Assembly: GCF_017654315.1 (NCBI RefSeq)
Contig: NZ_CP072203.1
Coordinates: 1,054,001-1,118,000 of the forward strand
Origin: Gordonia polyisoprenivorans
GTDB taxonomy: Bacteria > Actinomycetota > Actinomycetes > Mycobacteriales > Mycobacteriaceae
DNA length: 64,000 bases
Direction of reading: 5' to 3'
Of the stretch, positions 51,957 through 62,144 are shown in pieces (positions within the stretch are counted from its first letter, which is position 1; each line of letters begins with the position of its first letter). The notes under the pieces are model-generated. The model was not told where the DNA came from, made no database searches, and worked only from the letters and a program-made list of their open reading frames with translations. A program made the position numbers and the translations under genes.

Positions 51957-54196
51957 CCGCACCCACCACCGAACGCCTCGACCTCGACGTCGAGGGGATG
52001 ACCTGTGCGTCGTGCGCCAACCGCATCGAGCGCAAGCTCAACAAACTCGACGGCGTGCACGCCACCGTCAACTTCGCGACCGAACGCGCCCACGTCGAGC
52101 ATCCCTCCGATGTGGATACCGCCGCGCTCATCGAGGCCATCCGATCCGCGGGGTACGACGCCGCACCTGTCGACGACGGCCCGTCGGCGCCCGACGACGC
52201 CGACGCCGACCCGGATCTCGACGCGCTGCGCACCCGAGTGCTGATCAGCGCGGCCCTGACCATCCCGGTCGTCGTGCTCGCGATGGTCCCGGCGTGGCAG
52301 TTCACCTACTGGCAGTGGCTGTCGTTGACGCTCGCCGCACCCGTGGTGGTGTGGGGTGCGTGGCCATTCCACCGCGCCGCCTGGGTGAACCTGCGTCACG
52401 GCGCCACCACCATGGACACCCTGGTGTCGATGGGGACGCTCGCCGCCTTCGGGTGGTCGCTCTACGCATTGTTCCTCGGCACCGCAGGCGAACCCGGCAT
52501 GACTCATGGCTTCGACCTGATCCCACAACGCGGCGACGGCGGCGCCAATATCTACCTCGAGGCCGCGGCGGGCGTCACGACCTTCCTGCTCCTCGGTAGA
52601 TACCTGGAGAAGCGCGCGACGCGCACCGCCGGTGACGCACTGCGCGCGCTGATGCGCCTGGGCGCCAAGGATGTTGCCGTCGTACGCGACGGTGTCGAAC
52701 AGCGGATTCCGATCGCGCAGCTGGCGGTCGGCGACGAATTCGTCGTGCGGCCCGGTGAGAAGATCGCCACCGACGGCGTCGTCGTCGGCGGCGCCTCGGC
52801 GGTCGACGCGTCGATGGTGACCGGGGAGTCGATGCCGACCGAGGTCGGCCCCGGCGACGCGGTGGTCGGCGCGACGATCAACACCAGCGGCCGACTGCTG
52901 GTGCGGGCGACCCACGTCGGCGCCGACACCGCGCTGGCCCAGATGACCCGGATGGTCGCCGACGCCCAGGCCGGCAAGGCCGGGGCGCAGCGCCTCGCCG
53001 ACCGGATCTCCGCCTGGTTCGTTCCCGTGGTGATCGCAATTGCCGTTGCCGCACTGGGATTCTGGCTGGGAGCGGCGGTCGCGTCGGATTCGCCGGTGGG
53101 CTTCGCGTTCACCGCGGCGGTCTCCGTGCTGATCATCGCCTGCCCGTGTGCGCTGGGGTTGGCGACACCGACCGCGCTGATGGTGGGCACCGGTCGAGGT
53201 GCGCAGCTGGGAATTCTGTTGACCGGCCCCGAGGTTCTCGAACAGACACGGCGGATCGACACCGTACTGCTGGACAAGACCGGTACCGTCACCACCGGTG
53301 TCATGCAGGTCGAGAAGGTCCAGCCCGCCGACGGGGTCGACGCCGATCGCCTCCTGACGGCTGCTGCGGCCGTCGAGTCTGCATCCGAACATCCTCTCGC
53401 CAAGGCCATTGTCGCTGCCGCCCAGCATCTTCCGATCGACGACGTCGCCGACTTCACCAGCACCGAGGGAGTCGGCGTCAGCGGGATCGTGGGCGGCGAG
53501 AAGGTGCGCGTCGGCAGCCCCCGGGAACTCGGTGAGCGGCTACCCACGACGCTGCGCCGGGCACTCGACGCCGCCCACGAACGGGGAGCGACCGCGGTGA
53601 TCATCGCCATCGACGGTGATGGCAGCACCGAGTACGGGGTGATCGTCGTCGCCGACACGGTGAAAGAGTCGTCACGAGAAGCGATCTCGGAACTCAAACG
53701 CATGGGCCTGACACCCGTGCTGCTGACCGGTGACAACGCCGGCGCGGCCCGTTTCGTGGCCGGCGTGGTCGGCATCGACCAGGTGATCGCCGAGGTGCGG
53801 CCCGAGGAAAAGGTGAACGCGGTCAAGGACTTCCAGCGTCAGGGTAAGACGGTGGCGATGGTCGGGGACGGCATCAACGACGCCGCCGCGCTCGCCCAGG
53901 CCGATCTCGGTGTGTCGATGGGTACCGGAACCGACGTCGCGATCGCGGCCGCCGACCTCACCATCGTCGACGGTGATCTGCGCAAGGTGGTCGACGCCAT
54001 CGCGCTCTCGCGGCGCACGCTGCGTACCATCAAGGGAAACCTGTTCTGGGCCTTCGGATACAACGTCGCCGCGTTGCCGATCGCGGCGGCGGGACTGCTG
54101 AACCCGATGATCGCCGGAGCGGCGATGGCCTTCTCATCGGTGTTCGTGGTCGCCAACAGCCTGCGGCTGCGGGGTTTTCGGCCGTACGCGCGCTGA
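51953..54196 (+). CDS. copA: Cu(I)-translocating P1B-type ATPase CopA (747 aa)
   Basis: N-terminal HMA domain with GMTCASC (about residues 15-21); TGES actuator motif (about 290); the metal-passage motif [10 protein letters not shown] in a TM helix (about 397); phosphorylation site DKTGT (Asp near 441); the HP motif [10 protein letters not shown]; and [16 protein letters not shown] (about 638). Cu(I) specificity follows from CPC and the neighbouring copZ and csoR. ATG 51953 overlaps the upstream stop. It exports Cu(I) from the cytoplasm. Confidence 0.96.
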   Translation: MTAPTTERLDLDVEGMTCASCANRIERKLNKLDGVHATVNFATERAHVEHPSDVDTAALIEAIRSAGYDAAPVDDGPSAPDDADADPDLDALRTRVLISAALTIPVVVLAMVPAWQFTYWQWLSLTLAAPVVVWGAWPFHRAAWVNLRHGATTMDTLVSMGTLAAFGWSLYALFLGTAGEPGMTHGFDLIPQRGDGGANIYLEAAAGVTTFLLLGRYLEKRATRTAGDALRALMRLGAKDVAVVRDGVEQRIPIAQLAVGDEFVVRPGEKIATDGVVVGGASAVDASMVTGESMPTEVGPGDAVVGATINTSGRLLVRATHVGADTALAQMTRMVADAQAGKAGAQRLADRISAWFVPVVIAIAVAALGFWLGAAVASDSPVGFAFTAAVSVLIIACPCALGLATPTALMVGTGRGAQLGILLTGPEVLEQTRRIDTVLLDKTGTVTTGVMQVEKVQPADGVDADRLLTAAAAVESASEHPLAKAIVAAAQHLPIDDVADFTSTEGVGVSGIVGGEKVRVGSPRELGERLPTTLRRALDAAHERGATAVIIAIDGDGSTEYGVIVVADTVKESSREAISELKRMGLTPVLLTGDNAGAARFVAGVVGIDQVIAEVRPEEKVNAVKDFQRQGKTVAMVGDGINDAAALAQADLGVSMGTGTDVAIAAADLTIVDGDLRKVVDAIALSRRTLRTIKGNLFWAFGYNVAALPIAAAGLLNPMIAGAAMAFSSVFVVANSLRLRGFRPYAR

Positions 54197-54249
54197 GTGG
54201 ACGCTCGACCGATCACACCCGTGGACCGTCGCAACGGACGCGCCCGTGG

Positions 54250-55725
54250 TTACCCTGCCGCCCGCCCCGCGGCATGCCGCCCGGCCCGCCGGCCGAAGTA
54301 GGAGCCCTCGCCCAACTGGGTGCCGCTGGCGTAACCCTTGCTGTCCTGCGCGATGTTGGCCGCGCACGCCCCGGCCGCGTAGAGGCCCGCGATGGGGGAG
54401 CCGTCGGCGCCGAGGACCTCGCCGTCGACCGATGTGGCCATCCCGCCCATCGTGAAGCCCGCGTACATCGCCTTGCCCAGACTCATGTCGAACACAGCCC
54501 ACGGCCCGTGATCCTGTGGCGCAAGGAATTCCGCGGACTTGTGGAAATCGGGGTCTTCACCCTCGGCCGCGTGGGTGTTGTAGCGGTCCAGGGTCTTCTG
54601 CAGGTTGCCCGACGGAATGTCCAGGGCCTGTTCCATTTCCGCGACCGTCTCGTACCCGTCGATCAGTGGCACCAGCGGCATCCGCGGCCGTTGCATGTGT
54701 GCTTCGTCGACGACGAGGTACGCCGTCGAATCCGGTTGTTCGAGAACGAAAGCCGACGTCCGCGAGTGATAGGAGTCCTCGGCGACGAATCGGTCGCCGT
54801 TCGTGTTCACCGCGATCCCGGTCAGCAGGATCGACGGCGGATACACCGGCGCGGTGCAGAACGCCTGATCCATGTGCTTGAGGACGGCCCCCGCCGACAC
54901 CCCCATCCGCAGGCCGAGCCCGTCGTCGTAGGTGTTGCCCAACACGAACGGCTTCTCGGTCAGCCACGGCACGTGCTCGGCGACCATCGCCGGGTTCATC
55001 ACGAAGCCACCCGCGGCGATGATCACCCCACGGGCGCCGATGACCCCGTGCTCGCCGGAGATCGAGCGCCATGCCACGCCGGCCACCGAGCCCTCGTCGT
55101 CGACGACGAGATTGCGTGCACCGGTCTCGTACCGGACCTCGACGCCGAGTTCGGCGAGCCGCTTCACCAGCAGTTCGACGACCATCGCCGCTCCGCCGGT
55201 GTCACCGGGGACGGGCACCTTGTGGCCACGCGGCGCAGGCTTGGCCATGTCCTTGAACGGCCAGACCTTCTCGTTGCCGGTGTACATCAACCCCTGCGTC
55301 TCGGGCTGGACCACCGCCTTCTCCGGGTAGTAGCTGCGCTCGAAGGCGAAGCCGAGATTCTCCAGCCACTCGAAGTGATCGACGCTGTCGACGCAGTAGG
55401 CGTGGATCTTCTCCGGCTCGGGATCGCGCGACACCGCGGTGATGTAGCGCTCCATCTCCTCCGCTGAGTCCTCGAAGCCGGTCGCCTGCTGGACTGCCGT
55501 GCCGCCACCGAGGTAGAAGTGGCCGCCGGCGAGCGCCGTCGTCCCGCCGGCCTGAGCTGCGCGTTCGAGAACCAGCACGCGTGCGCCTGCGGTGGCCGCC
55601 TCCACCGCGGCACATCCGCCCGCGATGCCGAGGCCGACGACCACCACGTCGACCTCGTCGCTGAATTCGTCGACCGATCCGAGTGCGACGGTCTCGGGAA
55701 TCGCTGTGTCCGCTGCCATGGTCAT
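54250..55725 (-). CDS. 3-Ketosteroid-dehydrogenase-like FAD flavoprotein (491 aa)
   Basis: FAD-binding 2 family: VVVVGLGIAGGCAAVEAATA, ERAAQAGGTTALAGGHFYLG, cap domain, and GLYAAGACAANIAQDSKGYA near the C-terminus. It resembles KstD-type delta-1 dehydrogenases and related fumarate-reductase-like oxidoreductases. A perfect KstR-type box lies directly upstream, linking it to sterol catabolism. ATG 55725 or 55719 may be the start; neither has a strong ribosome site, so a short leader is possible. Exact substrate not known. Confidence 0.88.
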   Translation of the reverse strand: MTMAADTAIPETVALGSVDEFSDEVDVVVVGLGIAGGCAAVEAATAGARVLVLERAAQAGGTTALAGGHFYLGGGTAVQQATGFEDSAEEMERYITAVSRDPEPEKIHAYCVDSVDHFEWLENLGFAFERSYYPEKAVVQPETQGLMYTGNEKVWPFKDMAKPAPRGHKVPVPGDTGGAAMVVELLVKRLAELGVEVRYETGARNLVVDDEGSVAGVAWRSISGEHGVIGARGVIIAAGGFVMNPAMVAEHVPWLTEKPFVLGNTYDDGLGLRMGVSAGAVLKHMDQAFCTAPVYPPSILLTGIAVNTNGDRFVAEDSYHSRTSAFVLEQPDSTAYLVVDEAHMQRPRMPLVPLIDGYETVAEMEQALDIPSGNLQKTLDRYNTHAAEGEDPDFHKSAEFLAPQDHGPWAVFDMSLGKAMYAGFTMGGMATSVDGEVLGADGSPIAGLYAAGACAANIAQDSKGYASGTQLGEGSYFGRRAGRHAAGRAAG

Positions 55726-55742
55726 CAGCCTAACCCACGAAA

Positions 55743-55756
55743 TAGAACACGTTCTA
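55743..55756. promoter_or_regulatory. KstR-type operator
   Basis: TAGAACACGTTCTA matches the published KstR consensus TnnAACnnGTTnnA at every fixed position and is an inverted repeat (TAGAAC-AC-GTTCTA). KstR is the TetR repressor of cholesterol catabolic genes in mycobacteria and relatives. The site is 18 bp upstream of the flavoprotein start. Confidence 0.8.
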
Positions 55757-55848
55757 GTATTGTCGGGTCGTTCGGTCACGGCCGGGTCCGGCATCCGACC
55801 GACCCGGCGCCGCCTTTCGACGACACATCCGCCGCTCTCGGCGTATCA

Positions 55849-57471
55849 ATGGGTGTGGCCTCCGGACTCGACCCCGACCCCGACACCGTCCGGCACGCAC
55901 CCGAGCGGCGCGTGCCGATACCGGTGAACGCGCTCACCGGCATCATCGCCGTCGCCGCCGCCCTCGGGGTCGGCGAACTGGTGGCCGCGTTCATCTCACC
56001 GGAATCCTCGCCGTACTTCGCCGTCGGATCGAGCGTCGTCGACCACTCGCCGCTGTGGATGCGGGAGTGGGCGATCAGCACCTTCGGCACCTCCGACAAG
56101 CTCGCGCTGTTCGTGGTGATGGGTGTGGTCATCGCGATCCTCGCCGGGGTGTGCGGGGTGACTGAACGCCGCCGACCGCCGATCGGATCGATCGTCATCG
56201 TGGTGTTCGCGATCGTCGGGGTCGTCGCATCCCTCGGGCGCCCCGGAGCCTCGGCGATGTACATGCTGCCCTCGCTGTTCGCGGGCGCGGCCGGGGTGAT
56301 CGCCCTGCGGGTCCTCGTCGGCATCCTCGACGCCGACGCGGAAGCGACCCGGGCCCAGACGGCCCCGACCGCGGACCCCGACGACGGCACCGGAATGCTG
56401 CACGCGCCCGCCTCACGCCGCTTCGTGCTGACCGCCGCCGGGATCGCCGCGGCCGCCGTCGCCGTCGGCGCGCTCGGACGGACGCTGCTCGCCGGTGCCG
56501 CCAAGACCATCGCCGACCGCAACTCGCTGCGATTGCCCGCCCCGGCCTCTCCGGCACCGCCGGTACCGGCGTCGGCCGACATCGGGGTACCGGGCGCGAC
56601 CCCGTTCGTCACGGGCAACGCCGACTTCTACCGGATCGACACCGCCCTACAGGTGCCACAGTTGACCACCGGCGACTGGCAATTGCGGGTGCACGGCATG
56701 GTCGACAACGAGTTCACCCTCTCCTGGGACGACCTGCTGGCGATGCCGATGACCGAACGGCTGGTCACCCTGACGTGTGTGTCCAACGAGGTCGGCGGCG
56801 ACCTGATCGGCAACGCCCGCTGGCTCGGGGTCCGGATGAAAGACCTCCTCGACCGCGCAGGCGTGCGCCCCGGCGCGAACATGCTGTACTCCACCAGCTC
56901 CGACGGATGGACCTGCGGCACACCGGTATCGGCGATCACCGACAACCGGGACGCATTGCTGGCGATCGGGATGAACGGCCAGCCGCTACCGGTCGAGCAC
57001 GGCTACCCGGTGCGGCAGGTGATCCCGGGTCTCTACGGATACGTCTCGGCCACCAAGTGGGTCGTCGACTGGGAGCTCACCACCTTCGACAAGGCGCAGG
57101 CGTACTGGACCTCGCGCGGGTGGTCACAGCTGGGACCGATCAAGATCTCCTCACGTATCGACCGGCCGTCGAGCTCGGATCTGCCTGCCGGACAAGTGGT
57201 CCTGGCCGGCACCTCCTGGCACCAACACACCGGGATCGCCGGCGTCGAGGTCCGCATCGACGACGGCCCGTGGGAGCAGGCAACGCTGGCCACCGACTAC
57301 AGCGACGACACCTGGCGGCCGTGGAAGTACGTGTGGCAGGCCGGCGCCGGGCAGCACACCGTCACGTGTCGGGCGATCGGCAAGGACGGACAGGTGCAGA
57401 CCTCGGCGACCGCCGACCCGGTGCCCGACGGCGCGACCGGCCTGGATTCACGGACCTACACCATCTCCTGA
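55849..57471 (+). CDS. Membrane-anchored molybdopterin oxidoreductase, sulfite oxidase/YedY-like (540 aa)
   Basis: Four to five N-terminal TM segments (residues about 25-190), an extra hydrophobic segment near 195-215, then an oxidoreductase molybdopterin domain with the Mo-ligating Cys in VTLTCVSNEVGGDLIG and GYPVRQVIPGLYGYVSATKW, and a C-terminal immunoglobulin-like dimerisation domain (GIAGVEVRIDDGPW). It would act outside the membrane on an oxo-anion or sulphoxide-like substrate. ATG 55849 is the first with a full TM1. Confidence 0.88.
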   Translation: MGVASGLDPDPDTVRHAPERRVPIPVNALTGIIAVAAALGVGELVAAFISPESSPYFAVGSSVVDHSPLWMREWAISTFGTSDKLALFVVMGVVIAILAGVCGVTERRRPPIGSIVIVVFAIVGVVASLGRPGASAMYMLPSLFAGAAGVIALRVLVGILDADAEATRAQTAPTADPDDGTGMLHAPASRRFVLTAAGIAAAAVAVGALGRTLLAGAAKTIADRNSLRLPAPASPAPPVPASADIGVPGATPFVTGNADFYRIDTALQVPQLTTGDWQLRVHGMVDNEFTLSWDDLLAMPMTERLVTLTCVSNEVGGDLIGNARWLGVRMKDLLDRAGVRPGANMLYSTSSDGWTCGTPVSAITDNRDALLAIGMNGQPLPVEHGYPVRQVIPGLYGYVSATKWVVDWELTTFDKAQAYWTSRGWSQLGPIKISSRIDRPSSSDLPAGQVVLAGTSWHQHTGIAGVEVRIDDGPWEQATLATDYSDDTWRPWKYVWQAGAGQHTVTCRAIGKDGQVQTSATADPVPDGATGLDSRTYTIS

Positions 57472-57627
57472 GTGCCGTGCCGCGGCGGGACGGTCACAGA
57501 ACCGCGCAAACGCGGCCATCCCGGCGACCTCCCGTTACACTCACCTCTCGACGCGGGCGGGGCGCTGTCGCGGGCCGGCGAGGTGTCGGTTCCGCCGGGT
57601 TGGACGACGGATCTCTCAGGGAGACAC

Positions 57628-59178
57628 ATGCGCGTGCGGCGCTCGATGCTGACGGTCGCGGTGGCGTTCGCCACCGCGATCATGTTCGTACAACCGGGCT
57701 TTCAGCCGGGGATGGCGCATGCGCTGCAGATCGGGCCGATCGTCTTCCCCGATCTCAACCCGCCGGCGACGATCGATCAGGCCAAGCCGACCATCATCGA
57801 GACACCCTCGTGGGCGCCGCACCTCGACAACGGCGACGTGGTGGTCCTGATCCCCGGCACCACCGACTATGACGGCAGCGACCAGGTCGCCCGCACCCTC
57901 GGTATCGGACTGTTCGGCGGCGTCACGACCGACGCCGACGGCAAGACGATCGTCGACCCGCACGCCGCGCCGTCGATCGACACCGTCTCCTACCCGGCGG
58001 CGTTCGGCATCGACCCGTTCGGTTTCCCGATCTATCTCGCCGGCTCGGACACCTTCACCCATTCGGTGGAGGTCGGGTCGATCAACGGGGTGCGCGACGC
58101 CGAAACCGCACACGCCCAGAAACCGGCGGGCACCGTCGTCATCAACGGCTACTCGCAGAGCGCGCCGATCGCCATGAATGTCGCATACCTGTTGCACCAG
58201 AAGAACCTTCAGGGGATCGGCGACATCCCCGACGATCAGCTCGCCGTCATCGTCGGCGCCGACTCGCGCTTCCCGCACACCGGGGTCGAGAACGTCGTTC
58301 CGAGCTTTCTGCCCGGCATGTACACCAACGGTGACCGCAACCCCGCCGACACCGGCGACATCGCCGTCTACACCTACTGCGTGCGCGGCGATGCCACCTG
58401 CGGCGTCGGCAACCCGCTGATCAATCCCGTCTCGACGTTCTTCTACCTGCTCCCCGGCTTCTATGTGCACGCTTTTCTCACCTACCGGATCAACGAGTAC
58501 TCCATCGCCAAGGAATGGACGAGCGACAGTGGCAACACCACCTACATCGTCTACGACGGTGGAAATCCCTGGGGAATGATGTTGCGCGACCTCGGGATTC
58601 CGGTCCCCAAGGAAGTGGACGACGTCCTGAGCACCCTCGTTCCGGTGCCCATGCCCGGTCACCGGTCGACCCTCGCCGACCTGCGCATCCCGATGCCCGA
58701 CGCACTCCGCCAACAGTTGAGCGCCTACGAGGTGCCGACGCCGCGAGAACTGCAGGAACTCCTCTACGCGCGGCTCGGCCTCGACGTCCCCGTGCACGAC
58801 CCCGACGCCTGCGCCGCCACCCCATCCGCGTGCCAAGCCGACTACCGCTCGGTGCTGCCCGCGCCGACGGCATCGAACAAGTCGGCATCGAGGGCGTCGG
58901 CGAGCACCGCCGCGACCACCTCGGCGGCATCGACCCAGGCTGCGTCACCCCAACCTGCGACCACCTCGGCCGAAACGACTGTCGCACAACCATCTACCAC
59001 TGCGCCGACCACCACCGCCACGTCGACAGCAGCGACTCCGACGACAACGACAAGTGTCACGGCAACGACGTCCCAGCCGGTGTCGTCCCAGACCGTGTCG
59101 TCCCAGCCAGAGTTATCCCAGACCCGGTCGCCCCAGTCGAATTCGGACGACACGCCCACGACGGCCTCGGCCCGATAG
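57628..59178 (+). CDS. Secreted PE-PPE-type serine hydrolase (516 aa)
   Basis: Signal peptide (MRVRRSMLTVAVAFATAIMF..., cleavage likely near GMAHA), then a PE-PPE alpha/beta-hydrolase domain: VVLIPGTTDYDGSDQ, nucleophile in NGYSQSAPIAM, GVENVVPSFLPGMYTNGDRN and YDGGNPWGMMLRDLG. The C-terminal 100 residues are Thr/Ser/Ala-rich and probably cell-wall spanning. Such proteins act as lipases or mycolyl-ester hydrolases. ATG 57628 is preceded by AGGGAG. Related to the next gene. Confidence 0.9.
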   Translation: MRVRRSMLTVAVAFATAIMFVQPGFQPGMAHALQIGPIVFPDLNPPATIDQAKPTIIETPSWAPHLDNGDVVVLIPGTTDYDGSDQVARTLGIGLFGGVTTDADGKTIVDPHAAPSIDTVSYPAAFGIDPFGFPIYLAGSDTFTHSVEVGSINGVRDAETAHAQKPAGTVVINGYSQSAPIAMNVAYLLHQKNLQGIGDIPDDQLAVIVGADSRFPHTGVENVVPSFLPGMYTNGDRNPADTGDIAVYTYCVRGDATCGVGNPLINPVSTFFYLLPGFYVHAFLTYRINEYSIAKEWTSDSGNTTYIVYDGGNPWGMMLRDLGIPVPKEVDDVLSTLVPVPMPGHRSTLADLRIPMPDALRQQLSAYEVPTPRELQELLYARLGLDVPVHDPDACAATPSACQADYRSVLPAPTASNKSASRASASTAATTSAASTQAASPQPATTSAETTVAQPSTTAPTTTATSTAATPTTTTSVTATTSQPVSSQTVSSQPELSQTRSPQSNSDDTPTTASAR

Positions 59179-59236
59179 CGCCGACCCGCCGACCCCGCTA
59201 GGGTCGGCCGCGGGGGCCGGTTGAAAGGTGGGTCGC

Positions 59237-60475
59237 GTGCGTCGGGTCTTCGTGGGTGTCACCGCGGTATGTGCCGCGGCCGTGTGTGCGGTCATCCCGA
59301 TGGCCGCAGGAGCCGCGAACGCCGCGACCGACGATGGTCTGCCCACGATCCGACAGCAACCGAGTTGGCTGCCACCCGATCTCGGCCGTGACTCGACGGT
59401 CGTTCTCGCGCCCGGTACCACCGACTTCGATCCGATCAGCGCCCACGACATCGTCGGAGGCTCCGCACCGGCGGGCGCCGATCAGTACGAGCGCACCGTC
59501 GGACTCGGATTCTTCGACCCTTATCGGCCGAACGTGCAGATCGTCGACTATCCCGAGGCGTTCGGCTTCACCGTCGCCGGACGACCGGTGGGCATCGTCG
59601 GGCATGACGCGTACAACACCTCGGTCGACGAGGGCACCGCCACCGGACTTGCCGACGCGCGGCGCGCGTGGATTGCCCAGGGACGCAAGGGAACCATCGT
59701 CCTCAGTGGATATTCACAGGGGTCCGCGGTAGCGATGAACGTCGCCTACCTGCTCCATCAGCAGTACGCCGCCGGGGTGCCCGGCGCGATCCCCGACGGC
59801 AACGTCGTCGTGGTGACCGGCGCCGACACCCGCTTCCCCGGCACCGGAGCCGAAAACGTCTTCCCGAGCGTGCTGCCCGGCGCCTACACCAACGGCCCGC
59901 GCGACCCGGCCGCCACCGGCACCACCCGCGTCATCTCCTACTGCATCAAGGGGGATCTGGTGTGCGACATGGCCAATCCGATCGCCGATCCACTCGGCTG
60001 GGCGTTCTACCTCGCACCCGGTGCCACCATCCACGGCAAGTTCGGCGATCAGGTCAACAAGTTCCCTGTCGAGCGCACCTGGTCGTCGGGCAACACCACC
60101 TACGTCGTTCTCGACGGCGGCAACCCCTGGGGCATGTGGCTGCGCAAGGAAGGCGTGCCACTCCCGGCGAACTTCGACGAGACACTCGACCGCCTGATCC
60201 CGGTGCCCGAACCGGGACAGCCGTCGGCCGACGCCGCGGGCAACCGTGTGCCGACCCCGCGGGAGGTGCAGCAGTCGCTGTTCGCGCGCCTTGGCTGGGA
60301 CGTCCCGGTGACCGATCCCGATGCCCGGGCGGCCCAGCGGCGCGCGCACCCGGCCCCGGCCGTGCAGCCGCGGTTCGGCTCGACCCGCCCGGCCGCCCGG
60401 ACGCAGCCGCCGCGGCTGCCGACGCCCGCCGAGCTCGCGGCACTGCTCGCCTCGCTCGGCCATCCCGCTCACTAA
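59237..60475 (+). CDS. Secreted PE-PPE-type serine hydrolase, paralogue (412 aa)
   Basis: Signal peptide (VRRVFVGVTAVCAAAVCAVI, cleavage near ANAAT) and PE-PPE hydrolase domain: VVLAPGTTDFDPISAHD, nucleophile in SGYSQGSAVAM, GAENVFPSVLPGAYTNGPRD and LDGGNPWGMWLRKEG. Same order of motifs as the upstream gene and 58 bp away, so a tandem duplication is likely. The C-terminus is Pro/Arg-rich and shorter. GTG 59237 has GAAAGG at good spacing. Confidence 0.9.
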   Translation: MRRVFVGVTAVCAAAVCAVIPMAAGAANAATDDGLPTIRQQPSWLPPDLGRDSTVVLAPGTTDFDPISAHDIVGGSAPAGADQYERTVGLGFFDPYRPNVQIVDYPEAFGFTVAGRPVGIVGHDAYNTSVDEGTATGLADARRAWIAQGRKGTIVLSGYSQGSAVAMNVAYLLHQQYAAGVPGAIPDGNVVVVTGADTRFPGTGAENVFPSVLPGAYTNGPRDPAATGTTRVISYCIKGDLVCDMANPIADPLGWAFYLAPGATIHGKFGDQVNKFPVERTWSSGNTTYVVLDGGNPWGMWLRKEGVPLPANFDETLDRLIPVPEPGQPSADAAGNRVPTPREVQQSLFARLGWDVPVTDPDARAAQRRAHPAPAVQPRFGSTRPAARTQPPRLPTPAELAALLASLGHPAH

Positions 60476-60550
60476 CCGTTTCGAGGCCGTCGACGACCGG
60501 GATGCGCCGAGTCAAGCAAAAGTGAGCAATTCAACGCCCACGATCAGCGT

Positions 60551-60593
60551 CACCTGAGGTCATGCTATGTTCGTCGCACGTTTTTCTCAGGTG
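60551..60593. promoter_or_regulatory. Spaced inverted repeat upstream of pntAA
   Basis: CACCTGAG (60551-60558) and CTCAGGTG (60586-60593) are exact reverse complements 27 bases apart, with a TATGTT-like -10 between them. It might be a two-site operator or a leader hairpin. No regulator can be named. Confidence 0.35.
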
Positions 60594-60753
60594 GCGACGC
60601 AATCCGTTGCCCCACCCCGACCGCATCGCTGCGGCACGGCCGATCAGCGCACCGACCGGGCCGATCGTTCGTCGTCGTCGTCGATGCACACCTGACAAGT
60701 CGCAACGTGATGAGTCGCTGACAACCGACGACAACGAAAGACAACGAATAGCA

Positions 60754-61839
60754 ATGAGTGTGGGTGTCGTGCGCGAAACGGCCTCCGGAGAGCGTCGTGT
60801 GGCGCTGGTCCCGAAGGTCGTCGCGTCGCTGGTGGGCAAGAAAGTCCCCGTGATCGTGGAAGAGGGGGCCGGTCTCGGGGCGCTGATCCCGGATTCGGAA
60901 TACGTCGACGCGGGGGCGACGATCGGCGATCCGTATTCGGCCGATGTGGTGCTGCGGGTATCGCCGCCCTCCGATGCCGAGATCGGCAAGTTGCGCAGTG
61001 GTCAGAAACTGATCGGTTTCCTGGCTCCACGCAACGCCGACAACAAGATCGGTGCACTGCGCGACGCGGGAGTGGAGGCCTACGCCGTCGAGGCCATTCC
61101 GCGTATCTCGCGCGCACAGGTGATGGACGCGCTGAGCTCGCAGGCCAACGTCTCGGGCTACAAGTCGGTCATCGTCGCCGCAGATCTGTCGACGCGGTTC
61201 TTCCCGATGCTGACCACCGCCGCTGGCACGGTGAAGCCGGCGACCGCGCTGATCCTCGGAGTGGGTGTGGCCGGATTGCAGGCGCTGGCCACGGCCAAGC
61301 GTCTGGGCGCGCGAACCACCGGCTACGACGTGCGGCCCGAGGTCGCCGAGCAGGTGCGTTCGGTCGGTGCCCAGTGGCTCGATCTCGGTATCGACGCCGC
61401 CGGTGAGGGCGGATACGCCCGAGAGCTGACCGAGGACGAACGGGCCCAGCAGCAGCAGGCGCTCGAGGACGCGATCAAGGGTTTCGACGTGGTGATCACC
61501 ACCGCGTTGGTGCCGGGTCGGCCGGCTCCGCGCCTGGTCACCGCCGCTGCGGTGGAGGGCATGAAGCCGGGCAGCGTGATCGTCGACCTGGCCGGGGAGA
61601 CCGGCGGCAACTGCGAGCTCACCGAGCCGGGACAGACCGTCGTCAAACACGACGTCACCATCACCTCGCCGCTGAACCTGCCGGCCACCATGCCCGAGCA
61701 CGCCAGCGAGCTCTACGCCAAGAACGTGTTCGCCCTGATCGATCTGATGCTCGATGAATCCGGGACGCTGGCACCGGATTTCGAGGACGAGGTCATTGCC
61801 GCCGCGTGCGTGACACGCGACAAGGAGGTGTCGGCCTGA
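60754..61839 (+). CDS. pntAA: NAD(P) transhydrogenase subunit alpha part 1 (PntAA, 361 aa)
   Basis: NAD(H)-binding soluble domain (dI): VVRETASGERRVALVPKVV opening, LGVGVAGLQALATAKRLGA Rossmann motif with the AGLQA glycine pattern, and GYDVRPEVAEQVRSVGAQW. With PntAB and PntB it forms the proton-translocating transhydrogenase that couples NADH-to-NADPH hydride transfer to the proton gradient. ATG 60754; its stop overlaps the next start by one base. Confidence 0.95.
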   Translation: MSVGVVRETASGERRVALVPKVVASLVGKKVPVIVEEGAGLGALIPDSEYVDAGATIGDPYSADVVLRVSPPSDAEIGKLRSGQKLIGFLAPRNADNKIGALRDAGVEAYAVEAIPRISRAQVMDALSSQANVSGYKSVIVAADLSTRFFPMLTTAAGTVKPATALILGVGVAGLQALATAKRLGARTTGYDVRPEVAEQVRSVGAQWLDLGIDAAGEGGYARELTEDERAQQQQALEDAIKGFDVVITTALVPGRPAPRLVTAAAVEGMKPGSVIVDLAGETGGNCELTEPGQTVVKHDVTITSPLNLPATMPEHASELYAKNVFALIDLMLDESGTLAPDFEDEVIAAACVTRDKEVSA

Positions 61840-62144
61840 TGTACACCGAACTATTGGCCAACATCGCGATTCTCGTTCTGGCGGGATTCGTGGGTTTCGC
61901 CGTCATCTCGAAGGTCCCCAACACCCTGCACACCCCGCTGATGTCGGGAACCAACGCCATCCACGGCATCGTCGTGCTCGGTGCGCTGGTGGTGCTGGGA
62001 TCGCTGCCCGCCGACGCCAACTGGGGCGTGCGCATCATCGCGTTCGTCGCGCTGGTGTTCGGAACGCTCAACGTGGTCGGCGGGTTCGCCGTCACCGACC
62101 GCATGCTGGGCATGTTCAAGGGTAAGAAGGAGACCACCAAGTGA
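61839..62144 (+). CDS. pntAB: NAD(P) transhydrogenase subunit alpha part 2 (PntAB, 101 aa)
   Basis: Small subunit with three to four TM helices: LLANIAILVLAGFVGFAVIS, then IHGIVVLGALVVLGSL and VRIIAFVALVFGTLNVVGGF. Matches the membrane part of the alpha chain encoded separately in actinobacteria. The stop overlaps the pntB GTG start (4 bp). Confidence 0.95.
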   Translation: MYTELLANIAILVLAGFVGFAVISKVPNTLHTPLMSGTNAIHGIVVLGALVVLGSLPADANWGVRIIAFVALVFGTLNVVGGFAVTDRMLGMFKGKKETTK

